Positions 34,862 to 46,790 of a DNA stretch of 64,000 nt are shown here, piece by piece; position 1 is the first letter of the stretch; each line of letters opens with the position of its first letter. A program made the position numbers and the translations under genes. The notes beneath the pieces are model-generated. The model had not been told where the DNA came from. It did not search any database and saw only the letters and a program-made list of their open reading frames with translations. Source of the DNA: Selaginella moellendorffii (taxonomy: Eukaryota; Streptophyta; Lycopodiopsida; Selaginellales; Selaginellaceae); NCBI RefSeq assembly GCF_000143415.4, contig NW_003314266.1, forward strand, positions 1,384,767-1,448,766, given 5' to 3'.

Positions 34862-36012
34862 TGTAGCGCACGTAGTTTTGACCCTTTATCCTATGTTGAT
34901 TTACCATAGGATAACACCACAAAGCGGAACCTAAACCCTCTTTATGCCATGTGACATATGCCATGTGTCACATGCCACGTGTTCATAGGACAGCAGCATG
35001 GAACCCGAAGTTCAAGGCCTTAGGCCACTGAACGAAGGAACGGTGCCAAACTCCCAAGCATGAAGCCAAGAAGTGATGGAACCGGACCATGGAGCAACTC
35101 TTGAGCATATAGCCCAAGGAGCGAAGGGATAGAAGCACGAAGCAACTTGGAACAGTCTTAGAACAACCAGCATCCCAATGCTAGGACCAGCACGCAAAAC
35201 AGAGACAAACGGAGTCTGGCACTATTTCAGCATACCGGTGGCCTAACGCAAGGATATGGGTACCCCACCAGCTAGCATGGTGTGGAGCTTGGGCTTAGAC
35301 CCAAGCCGGATGCAAAACAAGGACAGGCACGCAAGCGGAAGTTAGACTATGCCTCAGGTTGGTCAGCCATGCCCAACCTACCCACTATCCCTACTATACA
35401 TTTGGAACCCCCCATAGCCCCCCCCCCCCCTCCTTGAGGAACACACGCTTTGGGCTTTCACCCCAAGCCTCCCTTAGTATCAAGAGTTAGTCTCTGGGAC
35501 AAGCTTGAAACTTACTAAATATGGAATGACGCTAGATTGTGAATTTGGACACAGAATGAACACCATTGTGTTCATGCCAATCTCTACATTCCATAAATAT
35601 GCCAAATGAGCAAATCTAGACACTTTCCATAAGTAGCATTTGGGACCGAAATGAGACTAACACAAAGGGCATAATAACAAGGGTGTTTGGCAGACACGGT
35701 AAACTATCATCCAGCGATATTGAGGGACTAATCTCAATACACAAGGGTTCTTGTCATTAGCCAGTGCAAGATATAACGAGACGGGAACTCCTTACCAGGC
35801 TAAATATGCTTAGCTAATAACACATTGGAATTCTATCCTTATGCTTGTCTGGTCTAAGTACACTCGAAATGCCCAGTTAACTCCACTAGCACAAGAGGGG
35901 CTGATAAAGGGTCCAGCAATACCGACCTCTTGCCATCATGGTAGTAAGGAAAGAGTGTCTGTAAGGACTAGCCGACAGATAACTTCTGATACCTAAAGTC
36001 ACATTTGCAACA
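34862..36012 (-). repeat. 5' LTR of the 28.7-kb element
   Basis: 1151 bp, uninterrupted, with the poly-C tract near 35409-35431. Followed on the right by the target duplication aacac. Confidence 0.9.
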
Positions 36013-36017
36013 AACAC

Positions 36018-36784
36018 AAAGACTATCAAAGGGATCAAAAGAAGGAATAGAGGAACAAAATGGAAACACATGAAGTAATAGGGAGATAAAAATGATGGAA
36101 GCAAAGGTAAAAACAAAGGGATGGAAAAAAACAGAAGTGAAAGGAATGGAAGAAATATAAGGAAATATGAGACAAGGGGGAAAAGTTTCAGAGTCACATT
36201 TGGATGATTGTGTTATAATTAATCTATACTAAAAATGAGGTCAAAAGCTTGACTCAGCACCACCTGTAATGACTGCAACTCAAGCTCAAGATCACCCACA
36301 TAAACAATTAAGTCTACCTCTTCCCGTGCATATATGTATGTACAGCCATTACCATACATAATGAAAATTGGCTTTACTACACAACACAAATGTAGACGGC
36401 AACGTGTGGCAATAATCCGAGTAATAGAAAATAAACTCGAGCTTATATCAACCATTATAGAGAGAATAATAGGAGACTTTTTTATATAAAAATGAGCTTA
36501 AAAAGTAAATACTAGATGAATTGGTGCTAAGTGAACCTCTTGATGATACTTTTGAAAGAAAAATGGAAGGGTTACTAATTTATTCACGCAAAGACCTTTA
36601 ATTACTCGTGCAACTCTTTGTTTCCTAGAAGCATCTCACTGTTCAGATCTTCCATTGCAGCAGAACCAATAAGACATTGTTAATGCCAAGGTTTCCACCT
36701 AGAAAATGGAGGTTGTTAATCTAGAAAATGCCGACTTCACTGATAAATGTGACCAACTTCATCATACGCCCAATAACAGATATT
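36018..36784 (-). pseudogene. Middle part of the decayed Gypsy element (end of gag, start of pol)
   Basis: At its right end, on the minus strand, CYWAYDEVGHIYQ is readable (about 36740-36780). This is a decayed CCHC zinc knuckle of gag (C-x2-C lost the second Cys). Leftwards the sequence is AT-rich and too decayed to assign; 36219-36455 is open for 78 codons but unrecognised. It is bounded by the solo LTR on the right and the 28.7-kb element on the left. Confidence 0.55.
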
Positions 36785-38653
36785 TGTGAGACACAAAATC
36801 CCTAGGCCCCAAAGTGGAGCCTGAAGGGTGCCACGTGGTAGTGGCCGAAGCGAAAGCCAAACGAGTGTAACACGTTTGGGCCAAAAGTTCCGACTTGAAA
36901 GGTCGAGAGCGGGAGTGGAACTCCTAATGAAGTGCTAGAGGAATGAGCACAAAGCGAGCAATAAGCGAGGCTCCAAAAAGGGACCCAAAAGGACCAACAC
37001 ATGACACGTGGAAGTGTCCGAGATGGACCCGAGATAGACTCGAGTTGGAGTCCGAACTGGAGTCCGAGAAGGACCCGAGATGGAGTCCGAGGTGGAGTCC
37101 GAGTTGGAGTCCGAAGTGGAGTCCGAGTTGGAGTCCGAAGTGGAGTCCGAGATGGACCCAAGATGGACCCGAGATGGACCCGAGTTGGAGTCCGAGATGG
37201 AGTCCGAGGTGGAGTCCGAGATGGACCCGAGGTGGAGTCCGAGATGGACCCGAGTTGGAGTCCGAGATGGAGTCCGAGGTAGAGTCCAAGATGGACCCGA
37301 GGTGGAGTCCGAGATGGACCCAAGATGGAGTCCGAGATGGACCCAAGGTGGAGTCCGAGATGGACCCGAGATGGAGTCTGAGATGGAGTCCGAGATGGAG
37401 TCCGAGATGGGCCCGAGGTGGAGTCCGAGATGGACCCGAGATGGAGTCCGAGATGGACCCGAGATGGAGTCCGAGATGGACCCGAGATGGAGTCCGAGAT
37501 GGACCCGAGATGGAGTCCGAAGTCGAGACCGAGACCGGGACCGAGACCGGGACCGAGATCGGGACCGAGACCGAGACCAAGGCCGAGGCCGAGACCGAGC
37601 CCGAGTCCGAGTCCGAGTCCGAGTCCGAGTCCGAGTCCGAGTCCGAGTCCGAGTCTGAGAGGGTGAAAGCCCAAAGCGTTCGTCTCCCAGACCCTGGGGG
37701 GTTTGGTGAGCTCCAAAAGTATAGTAGGGGGAGGACTGCAGTGGAGCCAGTTTGGCCAGGAAAGGCCAGTTTGGCCCAGGAAGGCCGGACCCAGTGTTGG
37801 GTGATGAGCTGCCCACTGGGAAGTCCAAGACTAGAGTGAACACGGACCGACAAGCGGGGTAGCTTGGTGAAGTGTTCAAGAACCGGCTCTAGTTCCCCCG
37901 GGAGATCGACTGGCCGATGCTCCCAGTCCAAGTGTGGGTGGCACTACCTACTTGGATACCTGTCGTGGCTCAACAGAACCTCGCTCTAAGCCCATGGCTA
38001 GAGCACCTAAAGGCGAAAGGCGGGGAGAGTACCCCCGAGGCTTGCGTAAGGCCACGGTGTTCCGAAATGTTGTCCCGAAGGCCCAGACTGTGGAAAGGCA
38101 GAGGAGCAGTCCTCTGGTGTAGTGACTAAGGATACAGTCGTGTGGTGAGGAAGTCCCAGAGGACCCTGGGACTTAGTGGTCGAGCCTGTGAGCCTTGATC
38201 CAGTGGCAGTGTTGGCAAACACGGCCATGGCCAGAAAGGGACTTGGCGAAGACCGGAAAAGTTATATTGGGGAAGGCTATTCCCCATGTCTGTGGGCATC
38301 CTAAGGATGCTAAGGAGGGGATCTGGAATGATCACTCATGGACGGATGGCCCAGTCCTTGAGAGAGGGGACTGTGATGCAGGTGGTGTTAGACCACTAGT
38401 GTGACCAAGGTAAAGGGGCATGGCCTTAGCGTAACGGGCGGATATGTCGGTGGTACCTTGGGGTGTCGATCATGGGATCGGACACATGGAGCACTTGGAT
38501 CAAGTGCAAAGGTTGAGTGGCGGGGATGCCATTCTCGGGGCTAACAAGCCCAAGTCTGAAATAGGACTTACGGAGGTTGTGAGTGAGACTCCTCCAAGTG
38601 GTTGGAGGTGTGGTTAAGTGACTAAAGTAGAATGGAAAATTTAGTCGCTTACA
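36785..38653 (+). mobile_element. Solo LTR of the LARD-like family in the Gypsy gag
   Basis: 1869 bp, the longest LTR here, TGTGAGACAC...GTCGCTTACA, plus strand. Flanks atatt (36780-36784) and atatc (38654-38658) are a probable 5-bp duplication with one later change. It splits the zinc-knuckle region of the old gag. The size excess comes from the tandem array (about 37015-37660). Confidence 0.88.
37015..37660 (+). repeat. Longest tandem array of the LTR family
   Basis: About 40 alternations of GAGATGGAGTCC and GAGATGGACCC type units, then GAGACC and GAGTCC hexamers. Stop-free frames of about 300 codons exist on both strands and run beyond the array. Confidence 0.9.
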
Positions 38654-39402
38654 ATATCACGGCCATGACCACATCCTTACCCTTGTCCTTGAACTTAAGT
38701 AGCAACAACATCAACTTCCATTAGAATAGGACTATCTCCCACAAGAAGTGGAGTTGAAGGATGTGTAGTGAGAAGTGGAAGCGGTGACATCTCATAACAT
38801 TCTGTCAAATGAAAAGTATTGTCAAAGGTGGTTAAAGCAAGTGCATGCACAAGTCCTACAAGATCTTGATGAAATGCTAGGCACAACATTCTCAACTTGA
38901 TCTGCTCCGACATATTGGGCTATATACGAAGCAAGAGGCTTCAGAAATGAATGCTAAATTGCATCATAGACTCAGATGGCCCTTGATAAAGACGATGCAA
39001 TTATTGAAATGCATCATTACAATCATTAGCATGTCCAAATGTGTGTTTGAAGATGTCCAAGAGAATGCTCCAATCCTTACGAGTGGTTGTGGTCAAACTA
39101 TTATACCATTGCAATGCCATCCCTTAGAGATATATGGGATATTCATGTAAACACTAAGCATCATCCCAAGAATGATATGTGATAATCATTGTGAAGTGAT
39201 TGAACCAATGGTACATATCATCCCTAGGATTCCCACAGAAGAACTTTGGCCGAACTCGAGGATTGGCAACAAGAGCTATACCATCCACTATGAATGCCAC
39301 CATCAATTGAGTTTAATTATTCAACTGTAACCATATAGCATTGAGCAATTGCATCAATTGCTACTCCAAAGTCAAAGGAGGAGGAGGCTGCTACTCTGCC
39401 AT
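38654..39402 (-). pseudogene. Decayed Ty3/Gypsy gag
   Basis: On the minus strand, from an ATG near 39402 (followed after two codons by TAG), fragments of a plant Gypsy gag are readable in order. They are PPPPLTLEQQLMQLLNAIW, FCGNPRDDMYHWFNHFTMI (about 39180-39240), MALQWYNSLTTTRKDWSIL (about 39064-39120) and MSEQIKLRMLCLAFHQDL (about 38860-38913). The pattern F-x-G-x-P...W...A-x-x-WY...W is the usual gag core. Several stops interrupt it. It belongs with the RT/RNase H relic at 5.9-7.26 kb. Confidence 0.75.
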
Positions 39403-40309
39403 GAAAATGAATGAAAAGAAAAAAAACAAAAGGGAAGAAATTGAAAAAGCTACAAGAAAAGAGAGATTTAGATAATGCAAAAGCTAAATTTAAAGTAGAA
39501 TTTCAAATCTAAACACTCCTTAGGGACAATCAAAACTACCCTTTATCTCTATTAATGTGAATATATAAAATATGGAAATGGAATATAGAAATGTGCATAT
39601 CAATTAACCCAAAAACCCTAGTTTATATACAAGAGCAATCCAAATTGAAAAATCTGATGGCTACCAAAATCCCACTATGCTAATATTAGTATACGGCATC
39701 ATAGCCATACACTTGGACTTCACATTCAAAAACAATAAATCACTTAATAGTGCAATATACTATGGAAGATAAGAAAAGTGTTGGATAAAACAAAAGCAAG
39801 AGCTTGAAAGACATCATGGCAAAAGAGATATCTCACACCCCGAAGTTGGGAGGCAGGTATGCAGCATCTAGGATCCCAATTAACTCCTCCATTATCAACT
39901 ACAAAAAGAGTTTCAACTTCAAGTAAACTGCAATATACAATTGGAAGATTTGGTCCAAAGGCCCACACTCTATAAACGTCCATATGAAGCTGCAGGATGG
40001 TGGAAGTGATTTCAAGTGATACTGAAAAAGCCACCCTTGATTTTTGGGTTGAAGGCTTTGTTCATGGCTAGAAGGACAAGAAAAATATAACTTAGAAGCA
40101 CACACTACCTTGGAAGATAGGTATATACATCTATAGCTAGAGGAATTGCAAGAACTTCATTCTGAAAGTTGAAATATGAGGAATGGCCAAAGGGACATAC
40201 TCCTCCACCTCTTATTCAAACCTGGTATTCCATGAAAATCCCAATCCAAAAATGTAGTCAAATATAAACAATATTTGTGATGTTCAGGTCCATGCACTCA
40301 CATATCTTA
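39403..40309 (-). other. Leader and probable 5' LTR of the Gypsy relic; otherwise no gene
   Basis: On the minus strand there is a promoter-like block, CTTGTATATAAACTAGGG (about 39616-39640), resembling the LTR-like blocks near 42.9 and 45.7 kb. I cannot fix the LTR borders. 39744-40034 is open on the minus strand but not recognised. Confidence 0.4.
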
Positions 40310-42634
40310 TTAAACGTTCAAACCAATGTCCTTGCCAACTTGGAGCTTCCTCATGTTCCAATAGAGCCCCTCCTTGACGCCCTCAAGAAAAGCATTGGTA
40401 GACTCGAGCGTGCACGCAGTGGGGACCGGCCACGACGAGAGGTGGCACACGAGCGCGTCACCACAGCCGAGCTGGAGCCTCTCTCGCCCATCAAACGAAA
40501 CCCAGGCATCGCCGCGGCTCTTCTCGGGCACCTGGACTCGTAGCGTTACGTGCTCGGGGAGGATAAGCGGCCGAAACGAGAGGGAATGCGGGCAAATTGG
40601 AGTGAAAAGCATTGCCGCAACCTGGAGAACAAACGCAAAGAATCAAAAGGAAAACCTACCATGAATCAAAACTTTCAAGTTACCTGTGGATGCACCATCG
40701 ATCCTCCTGCTGATAACGAGTAGGCTGTGCTTCCCGAGGGCGTGGAGAGGATGAGGCCGTCGCCCTGTACGTTTGTGACGAAGATGTTGTCGCAGTAGCA
40801 CTCGAGGTTGGTTAAGAAGGAGGACATCCCCCTGTCGATGGCGACCTCGTTGAGGACGATGTAAACTTCCTCTCCGGCTTGTTTCTTCCTGCTCTTGGAG
40901 CTGGAGCTGTGGCGAATGATCCGACAGTGCAAGCGGTGGCGGATGGTGATGTATGCGGGGCCTTTCATCACCGAGAGGAGGCATTCTCTGTAGCTTTCAC
41001 TCTCTTTTTTTGTTGGTACCAGAACAGTCAAGGAGCTTCTCGATGAAAACTGGAAGGAAAAAATGGTGTAGGATACGAAACGGAGTCATAAAGCCGAGCG
41101 AGCCCATTGCAAACGAGACCACCGGCGGGACGGGGCCTCTAAACAACGACGCAGCCTGCAAAAGAGATGGAGGTTGGATCATATGTAATGTTTCAGAAAA
41201 TCATTCGCTACCCAAAGCACGGTGCCATCTCCGCCGAGGGTGACGATGAGGTCGATTTTGTTGTGAAGAAAGCACAGCTCCTCGTCTACAAAAGTTGCAT
41301 GAAAAGAAAACGAAGAACACGATTTTTTTACCACTGTCCCACGTATGAAGGAAAGCCATGGACAAGTCGTCTGCAAGCATCTCTCTCCTGACGCGGGGTT
41401 CTACGTAGATTGACAAGCTCACGCTGTGCAGCCACCTGATAAAATAGCATACATTCAATCAAATAAAAACTTACTTAAACGAGAGAGATGGAAGAGACTC
41501 ACAGTATCATTTCCTTGCAGAGATCGTGAACTCGTTTGCAGTTTGGTTTTGTTAGGATGCAAACGCATTGAGGGGGCGAATCCCACACAAGAATTATCTG
41601 CAATCACGAGAAAAGAAACATTAAAATCAGATTTGGCACACATTTTCCAATGCAAAAACCTGTTTGTTTTTGCAAGTCGGAGTGCTGATGTTGCCGCTCT
41701 CAAACGTGACAACGTCTTGCTGGTATTGCGTGCTTTTGTTCCCCTCGCTAATCCACTCGAGTCTGAAAGACACCTGCACCAAAGGATAAGAAAAAAAAGC
41801 TTCCATTTATCATTGCTAGATCGATTTTCCTCTATAGCAACGAATGAATTAACACTCACCTTACCATAACTTGGAGGCTCCAGATGCTGGACAACAGTCC
41901 GATAGTCGTAAGAATAGCTGCTGGCCGGAATGCTCTTGCTCCTCAAGGCTTTCTGGCTGTAGAGACCTTTCCTAAGTGAAGGAGCGGCGGCTGCTACCAC
42001 TTCCACCGGCTGGAGTACTCCCACTCCCGGTTGGATCACCGCAGGAATCACTGCTCCTCCCGGCTGGACAAGTTGGTGCGACTCGGGACGGTAAGTTACG
42101 ATCTCCTCTTGTCGTACAACTTGGCCTCCCACGGATTCTGGGAAAGATCATACATGCATGCCAGAGGATGAAACGAATGAACCTTGTGCAAGACGATACC
42201 TTGGACAACCCTTTCGGTGCGATGGATTTGCAAGTTTTGGAGATCCTCGTACTTCTTCCATTTCTCGGCCTCTTCCTCGGCATGGACTTTGCTGTCGATA
42301 ACTTGCTGCAGTGCTCGCGCAGCAGCTGGAAAAATGAAAGAAGAAAACAAAAAAAAGTTCTAAGAAAGTGAGATCTACAGAGACTCACTTTGGAGGACCT
42401 CAGAAACCTTGACGAGCCGAGTGTTGGTATCGTGAACGGCTGCGCTAGTCTCAGCGAACCGCTCTACCTCTTGCTCGGTGGTCACAAATGTGGGCGCAAT
42501 TTGTTCCTCCACGCGCCGCACCGAGCCTGGGACGCCGCCACCCTCTGGCACAAACTTCAGCGAAGAAAAATATCAGCACACAAACGATCCAACAAAACCC
42601 AACTCGCGCCAACAAAATGCGTTGCCTTCTCCAT
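40310..42634 (-). CDS. NADK1: NAD kinase, NADK1-like (cytosolic type)
   Basis: It phosphorylates NAD+ to NADP+ with ATP. Exons read on the minus strand: 42599-42634, 42389-42554, 42200-42325, 41860-42137, 41660-41773, 41503-41597, 41332-41435, 41212-41285, 41077-41155, 40684-41003 and 40310-40621; all phases agree. The catalytic core holds [11 protein letters not shown] (ATP-binding GGDGT, 41212-41270), [35 protein letters not shown], the NAD-site motif [17 protein letters not shown] (about 40690-40740) and [17 protein letters not shown]. The N-terminal half (coiled region, '[17 protein letters not shown]') fits the plant NADK1 group rather than the large plastid NADK2, and no transit peptide is seen. 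The first exon (12 codons) is the least certain. A splice joining LILVWDS...EMI to WLHSV is well supported by the family. Confidence 0.88.
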
Positions 42635-42799
42635 TCAAACTGTTTTAGGGCTTATGTGGAAATATAAATTGGTTTGTTGGTAAAGTTTAATATTAATAAT
42701 TTTGTTTATCAGTAATATAAATTGTGCTTACAATCCATGAGTAAATTTTGAAGAGGATTACCCCATGAATCGATTTTATTAAAAGTTCATTCTCACCAA

Positions 42800-42990
42800 G
42801 AGTTGAAATATATGCCTCACCTCCACCAATGTGAGTGTTTGGAATATAAAAATAGGTATATCAATTGAAGTTTAAACCCTTGCTTATATACAAGAATGGA
42901 TGGATTAAATTCAATCCTAAATAGATGGTCCATCTGCTATATTATTACAATTTATGTATTACATAGCTAAGGTAATACATACATACATAC
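42800..42990 (-). repeat. LTR-promoter-like relic, minus orientation
   Basis: Its reverse complement contains TCTTGTATATAAGCAAGGG preceded by ATTTAGGATTGAATT. An inverted partner lies at about 45625-45760 and a weaker relative near 39600. Confidence 0.5.
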
Positions 42991-43086
42991 ATACATATAT
43001 ACATATATATTTATATATGTATATATACCATGTATACATATATAACCCTAAATCCTAAACCATGTATGTATATATACATGTACATT

Positions 43087-43194
43087 ACCACATTCATTAA
43101 GTAAAGGACCATATGTAATGCAAATGCCTTTTTGGCAAAAGCTCTAGGTTAGACTCTAGTGGCTAGAAATATTATGAAATTCCTATTAAAGATT
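43087..43194. repeat. Direct repeat, copy 1
   Basis: About 108 bp (CCACATTCATTAAGTAAAGG...), matching 43528-43635 with a few changes. Confidence 0.85.
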
Positions 43195-43527
43195 AGATTA
43201 GTTATAGATTAAAGATTTTATTATATTCATTTTCTAATATAACGTTGCTAATGAAGATATATAAAATCTAATTTAATTTATTTAAAAATATAATTTTATA
43301 TTTTAACTTAATAATTGATAAGATAAAAAAAATTTAAAAAATTTAGAAATATTATATAGAATATTCTTTAATAAGTTAATATATTAAGATCCTAGTTCTC
43401 AAGTTGAACTATGTTGGTTGATGCGAAAAAACTTTTGACAAAATAAATGATAATAGCATTGTGTTATGAAACATAATAATCTTGCATGGAAATATCTCAC
43501 ATACATTATGATTATAGAGTTTAAGGT

Positions 43528-43635
43528 AACCACATTCATTAGGTAAAGGACCATATGTAATGCAAATGCCTTTGTGGCAAAAGCTCTAGATTAGACTCTA
43601 GTGGCTAGAAATATTATGAAATTCCTATTAAGATT
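43528..43635. repeat. Direct repeat, copy 2
   Basis: Second copy of the 108-bp segment, 441 bp after the first. Confidence 0.85.
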
Positions 43636-44629
43636 GCTCTAATTTTGTATGCCAAGAGTTGTATATATGGAGAGTGCTCTCCAAGGACTATGTTATAAAC
43701 ATCATAAAAGGAATTAAAAATTAGTGGCTAAAGCTTAGATACAATTATTAATCTTCCTATCATATCTGATTGAAGGACATCCAAGAGAAAGGTAAAACCC
43801 CTAAAGCCACCTAAAGCATATTGCAATTTATCCCTAAAGGGCAATGCTTTGCTCTAGTGTTCAGAATTGTGCTTTTTTTTCAATTTCTTAATTCTCTTTT
43901 AAATATAGATTTGTATTGGCTTTTTGCAAGATCTAGAATTTTAGCTATTGTTATGCTTATATATGCTCTTTCTTTTTATCTTCATTGCATTTTCTTCTTT
44001 TACCATGCCATGCCATCATTGATTATAGAGTATGTCACTTGAAGCTGCTAATATTATTCCATTGGATTGAGTTTTTAGTATTATGGGATGTGATCATATT
44101 GGTGTTACACCCATTCTTAGTTTGTTGTTGTCTTCAACTTCCATGGAATATAATTACATAGTTGTAAGCAATTAAAGAGAATAACTTAAGAGAAGATCCA
44201 TAAGAGTTCAAATATAAAAGAAAAAAGTTAATGAATAATAATGCACCCTTTTTTTAATTGGTTAAGAGTTTTAAGATATTTAGGGTAAAATGTCTTTATA
44301 CTTGAGTAATACTGAGTTGGGTGACTTCTTCAAAAATCTAAATTCAAGAGCTTACAATAGTTAGTCATATTCTTGGTGTTTTACCATCTCCTTTTGATGT
44401 AGAGCATGATCATGACATCAATTATCAAGTTTAAAGGAAAGTAATGTTTACAAGCTTGAATGGATTTTGGATTATAATAAGGAACTTGATTATTATAGAG
44501 ATAGTTTTGAAGATGAATTAGAAATTTCACAAGGTAGGTGTCAATCCTTTAATTTACCATTTAATTCTTTCTTTTTACCTTTTATTCTTTCCCAACCTTT
44601 TTTTATTTCTCGGCTTAAGCTACCTTCTC

Positions 44630-44770
44630 AATATCCTAGTGTTCCTTCTTCATTTGCAATGTTTCCTTCTCCTAACACATTGATCATTTCTGACTTTTAT
44701 GATTTTTATTCACAATTTACTGTTGAGTTGAGTGTTTTTTATCTTTTTCATACTAATCTAGATGTTAGGT
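44630..44770 (+). repeat. Inverted repeat, left arm
   Basis: Translates to YPSVPSSFAMFPSPNTLII...VFYLFHTNL. The right arm near 46645-46790 gives YPSVLSSFAIFPSPNTLII...VFYLFHTNL on the other strand. The peptide is not recognised, but similarity in the same frame suggests a once-coding repeat. Confidence 0.55.
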
Positions 44771-45624
44771 ATATATGTAAAGCTAAGAATCTTGTTTTTG
44801 TTTCTTTTGTAGAAAATTGTAATATTGAATATTCCCTTATTCCAAGCGACAATTTCACGATAATTTCAATTTCATGACAATTTCCAAGCGACAATTTAGT
44901 GACAATTTCAAATTGTCCCCAATTATGAATACTGTTCAAAGTTTTTGTTTTATCATTGTTTTATATATTCCTTTAAAAGTGTACACTTTGCAAAGTGAAA
45001 TTAAACATAGATGGTGGAATGAGAATGACTGCAATGAGTCTGAATGAAGCTAATGCTTTAAAACTTTTTTTCCTTAAAAGAGGGGATAAAAAGGATGTGA
45101 AGGATATATGGAGTGAGTCCAACCTCCCATATGTAGAATAAAAGTCATGAGTTTGAGTTAATATAGATTTTGGATGTTGACTGAAAAGAAGATGTAAAGG
45201 CAAGTTCTATTTATGGTTGTGAGTGTAACTTAACAGTGGTTTTGGAGAATTATTGACAAGTAAATTTATACATATGATGTATCATTTGTTATAATGGCAT
45301 TTCATAGACTATAGTGGTTCTTAAAGTCCTTTACTTTGGTTCAAAATTATAGTTTTGAGATTGGTTTAAATATTTGCCAGCTACACATAGAGTTGCAATT
45401 AATTTATCAGAATTCCATAACCAACTAATGTTTATCCCAGGGCTTTGGGTTTTATTTCAATCACAATTATAAGTAACTTTGTTAGTAGTTTTATGGGAGT
45501 TTTAGATTCTTATAGTAATCTATAATTATTTAGTAAAAGTTTTAGATGTTCCACCTCACTTATTGTTATCACCTTTTCATCTTCTAAGGGAGAATGGTAT
45601 AAAGTTTATAAGTATATATATGTA

Positions 45625-45760
45625 TATATATGTATCATCTTGGCTAGGTAATACATAAATTATAGTATTATAGCAAATGGATTATCTATTTAGGATTGAA
45701 TTTGATCCATCCTTTCTTGTATATAAGCAATGGTCTAAACCCCAATTCAAGAAATCACAA
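45625..45760 (+). repeat. LTR-promoter-like relic, plus orientation
   Basis: Inverted partner of 42800-42990, with GGATTGAATTTGATCCATCC and TCTTGTATATAAGCAATGG in the same spacing. Confidence 0.5.
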
Positions 45761-46644
45761 TATAACATTAATAAAAATATTTTAAAAAATCTTTTAAAGA
45801 AAACTAAATATTGAGCTTAGCACAATAAATTATTTTATTAATTAATGCTTAGAGCATGAAGAATTGCAGAAATAAGATAAATTAAAATTATTAAGACTCA
45901 TCTTATTGATATTATAGTGGGAAGTTGTGCCATACATCATAAGAACACTTTTTATTTGTCAAAGATTCAAGGATTGTGCATATAATATTGGTAGAACACA
46001 ATCTAAATACTCCAACCATCATCTTATCCATAATATATAGCCATCATCCCAAAATTCTCAATTCATAAGTGGGCATCCTTTATAAGTAGCCTAGAAAATT
46101 GTATTAGACATAAAAATAAGTTGTATCTACCAAGCATAAATGAGGCACTTTGTTTGCAACTAAGTGTTGCAATCCTTAGTTTTGAGTGAATTGTGCAAAC
46201 ACCAAGACTAACTGTTGCTCAAGCCCATTAAGAGCTTGATCCTTACACCACCAAGAAATCAAGAACAAAAAATTACCATCAATAAAAACCATTAATGAGA
46301 GGATCCTAAGAATAGTGGTAAACAAGATGAATTAGGATTACCAAGATTCATACTTATATATAAATATTAGACAGTCCAAATATAACCACTAAAATTGGTA
46401 AGCAACTAAAAGGAATAAGTCGAAAAACAATTTATAAGGGTTTAAATATATAAAAAAAAAGCCCATGAACAAGAGTGCACCTCATTTGAACATAATAGTC
46501 TACTATCCAAGTGATAACACAAAATGACTAATTCACGTGAGTCACGACAATTGAGAATTCATTAATTAGTCTAACGACTAAACCCAAGGACGTAATTGTG
46601 AGGATTTGTCTATATTCACTAATTCACGTGAGTCATGACTAATT

Positions 46645-46790
46645 CTAGATTAGTATGAAAAAGATAGAAAACACTCAACTCAACAGTAAATTGTGAATAA
46701 AATTCATAAAAGTAAAAAATGATCAATGTGTTAGGAGAAGGAAATATTGCAAATGAGGAAAGAACACTAGGATAATGAGAAAGTAGCTCA
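46645..46790 (-). repeat. Inverted repeat, right arm
   Basis: Reverse-orientation partner of 44630-44770. Confidence 0.55.

Larger units (their letters stand above)
7258..36012 (-). mobile_element. LTR retrotransposon with 1.15-kb LTRs, minus strand, carrying nested insertions
   Basis: The left LTR (7258-7421 continued at 21369-22353) and the right LTR (34862-36012) are alike and both about 1.15 kb. On the minus strand each starts TGT and ends ACA. The 5-bp target duplication aacac is at 7253-7257 and 36013-36017. On the minus strand the right LTR is the 5' one: it is followed by a tRNA-Met-type primer site (ttggtatcaaagggtgag, about 34843-34860). The left LTR is preceded by a polypurine tract (complement of 22354-22364). 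The internal part, without nested DNA, is about 5 kb (22354-26820 and 34260-34861), includes an assembly gap, and shows no recognisable gag or pol. It sits inside the Gypsy relic. Confidence 0.9.

Noticed and set aside
7258-36012. One giant autonomous retroelement of 28.7 kb
   Set aside because: Target duplications show that most of its length is later insertions; the element itself is about 7.4 kb plus the gap.
36219-36455. 78-codon minus-strand frame as a gene
   Set aside because: Sits inside the decayed Gypsy element, with no domain and no splice context.
36924-37931. 335-codon open frame on the minus strand (and similar ones at 16952-18124, 19572-20590, 27624-28351, 33327-34298)
   Set aside because: They lie in LTRs and consist mostly of simple repeats from the tandem array; different frames of the same array are equally open.
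44467-44877. 136-codon plus-strand frame as a gene
   Set aside because: Part of an inverted repeat in AT-rich DNA; no recognised domain and the partner copy is broken.
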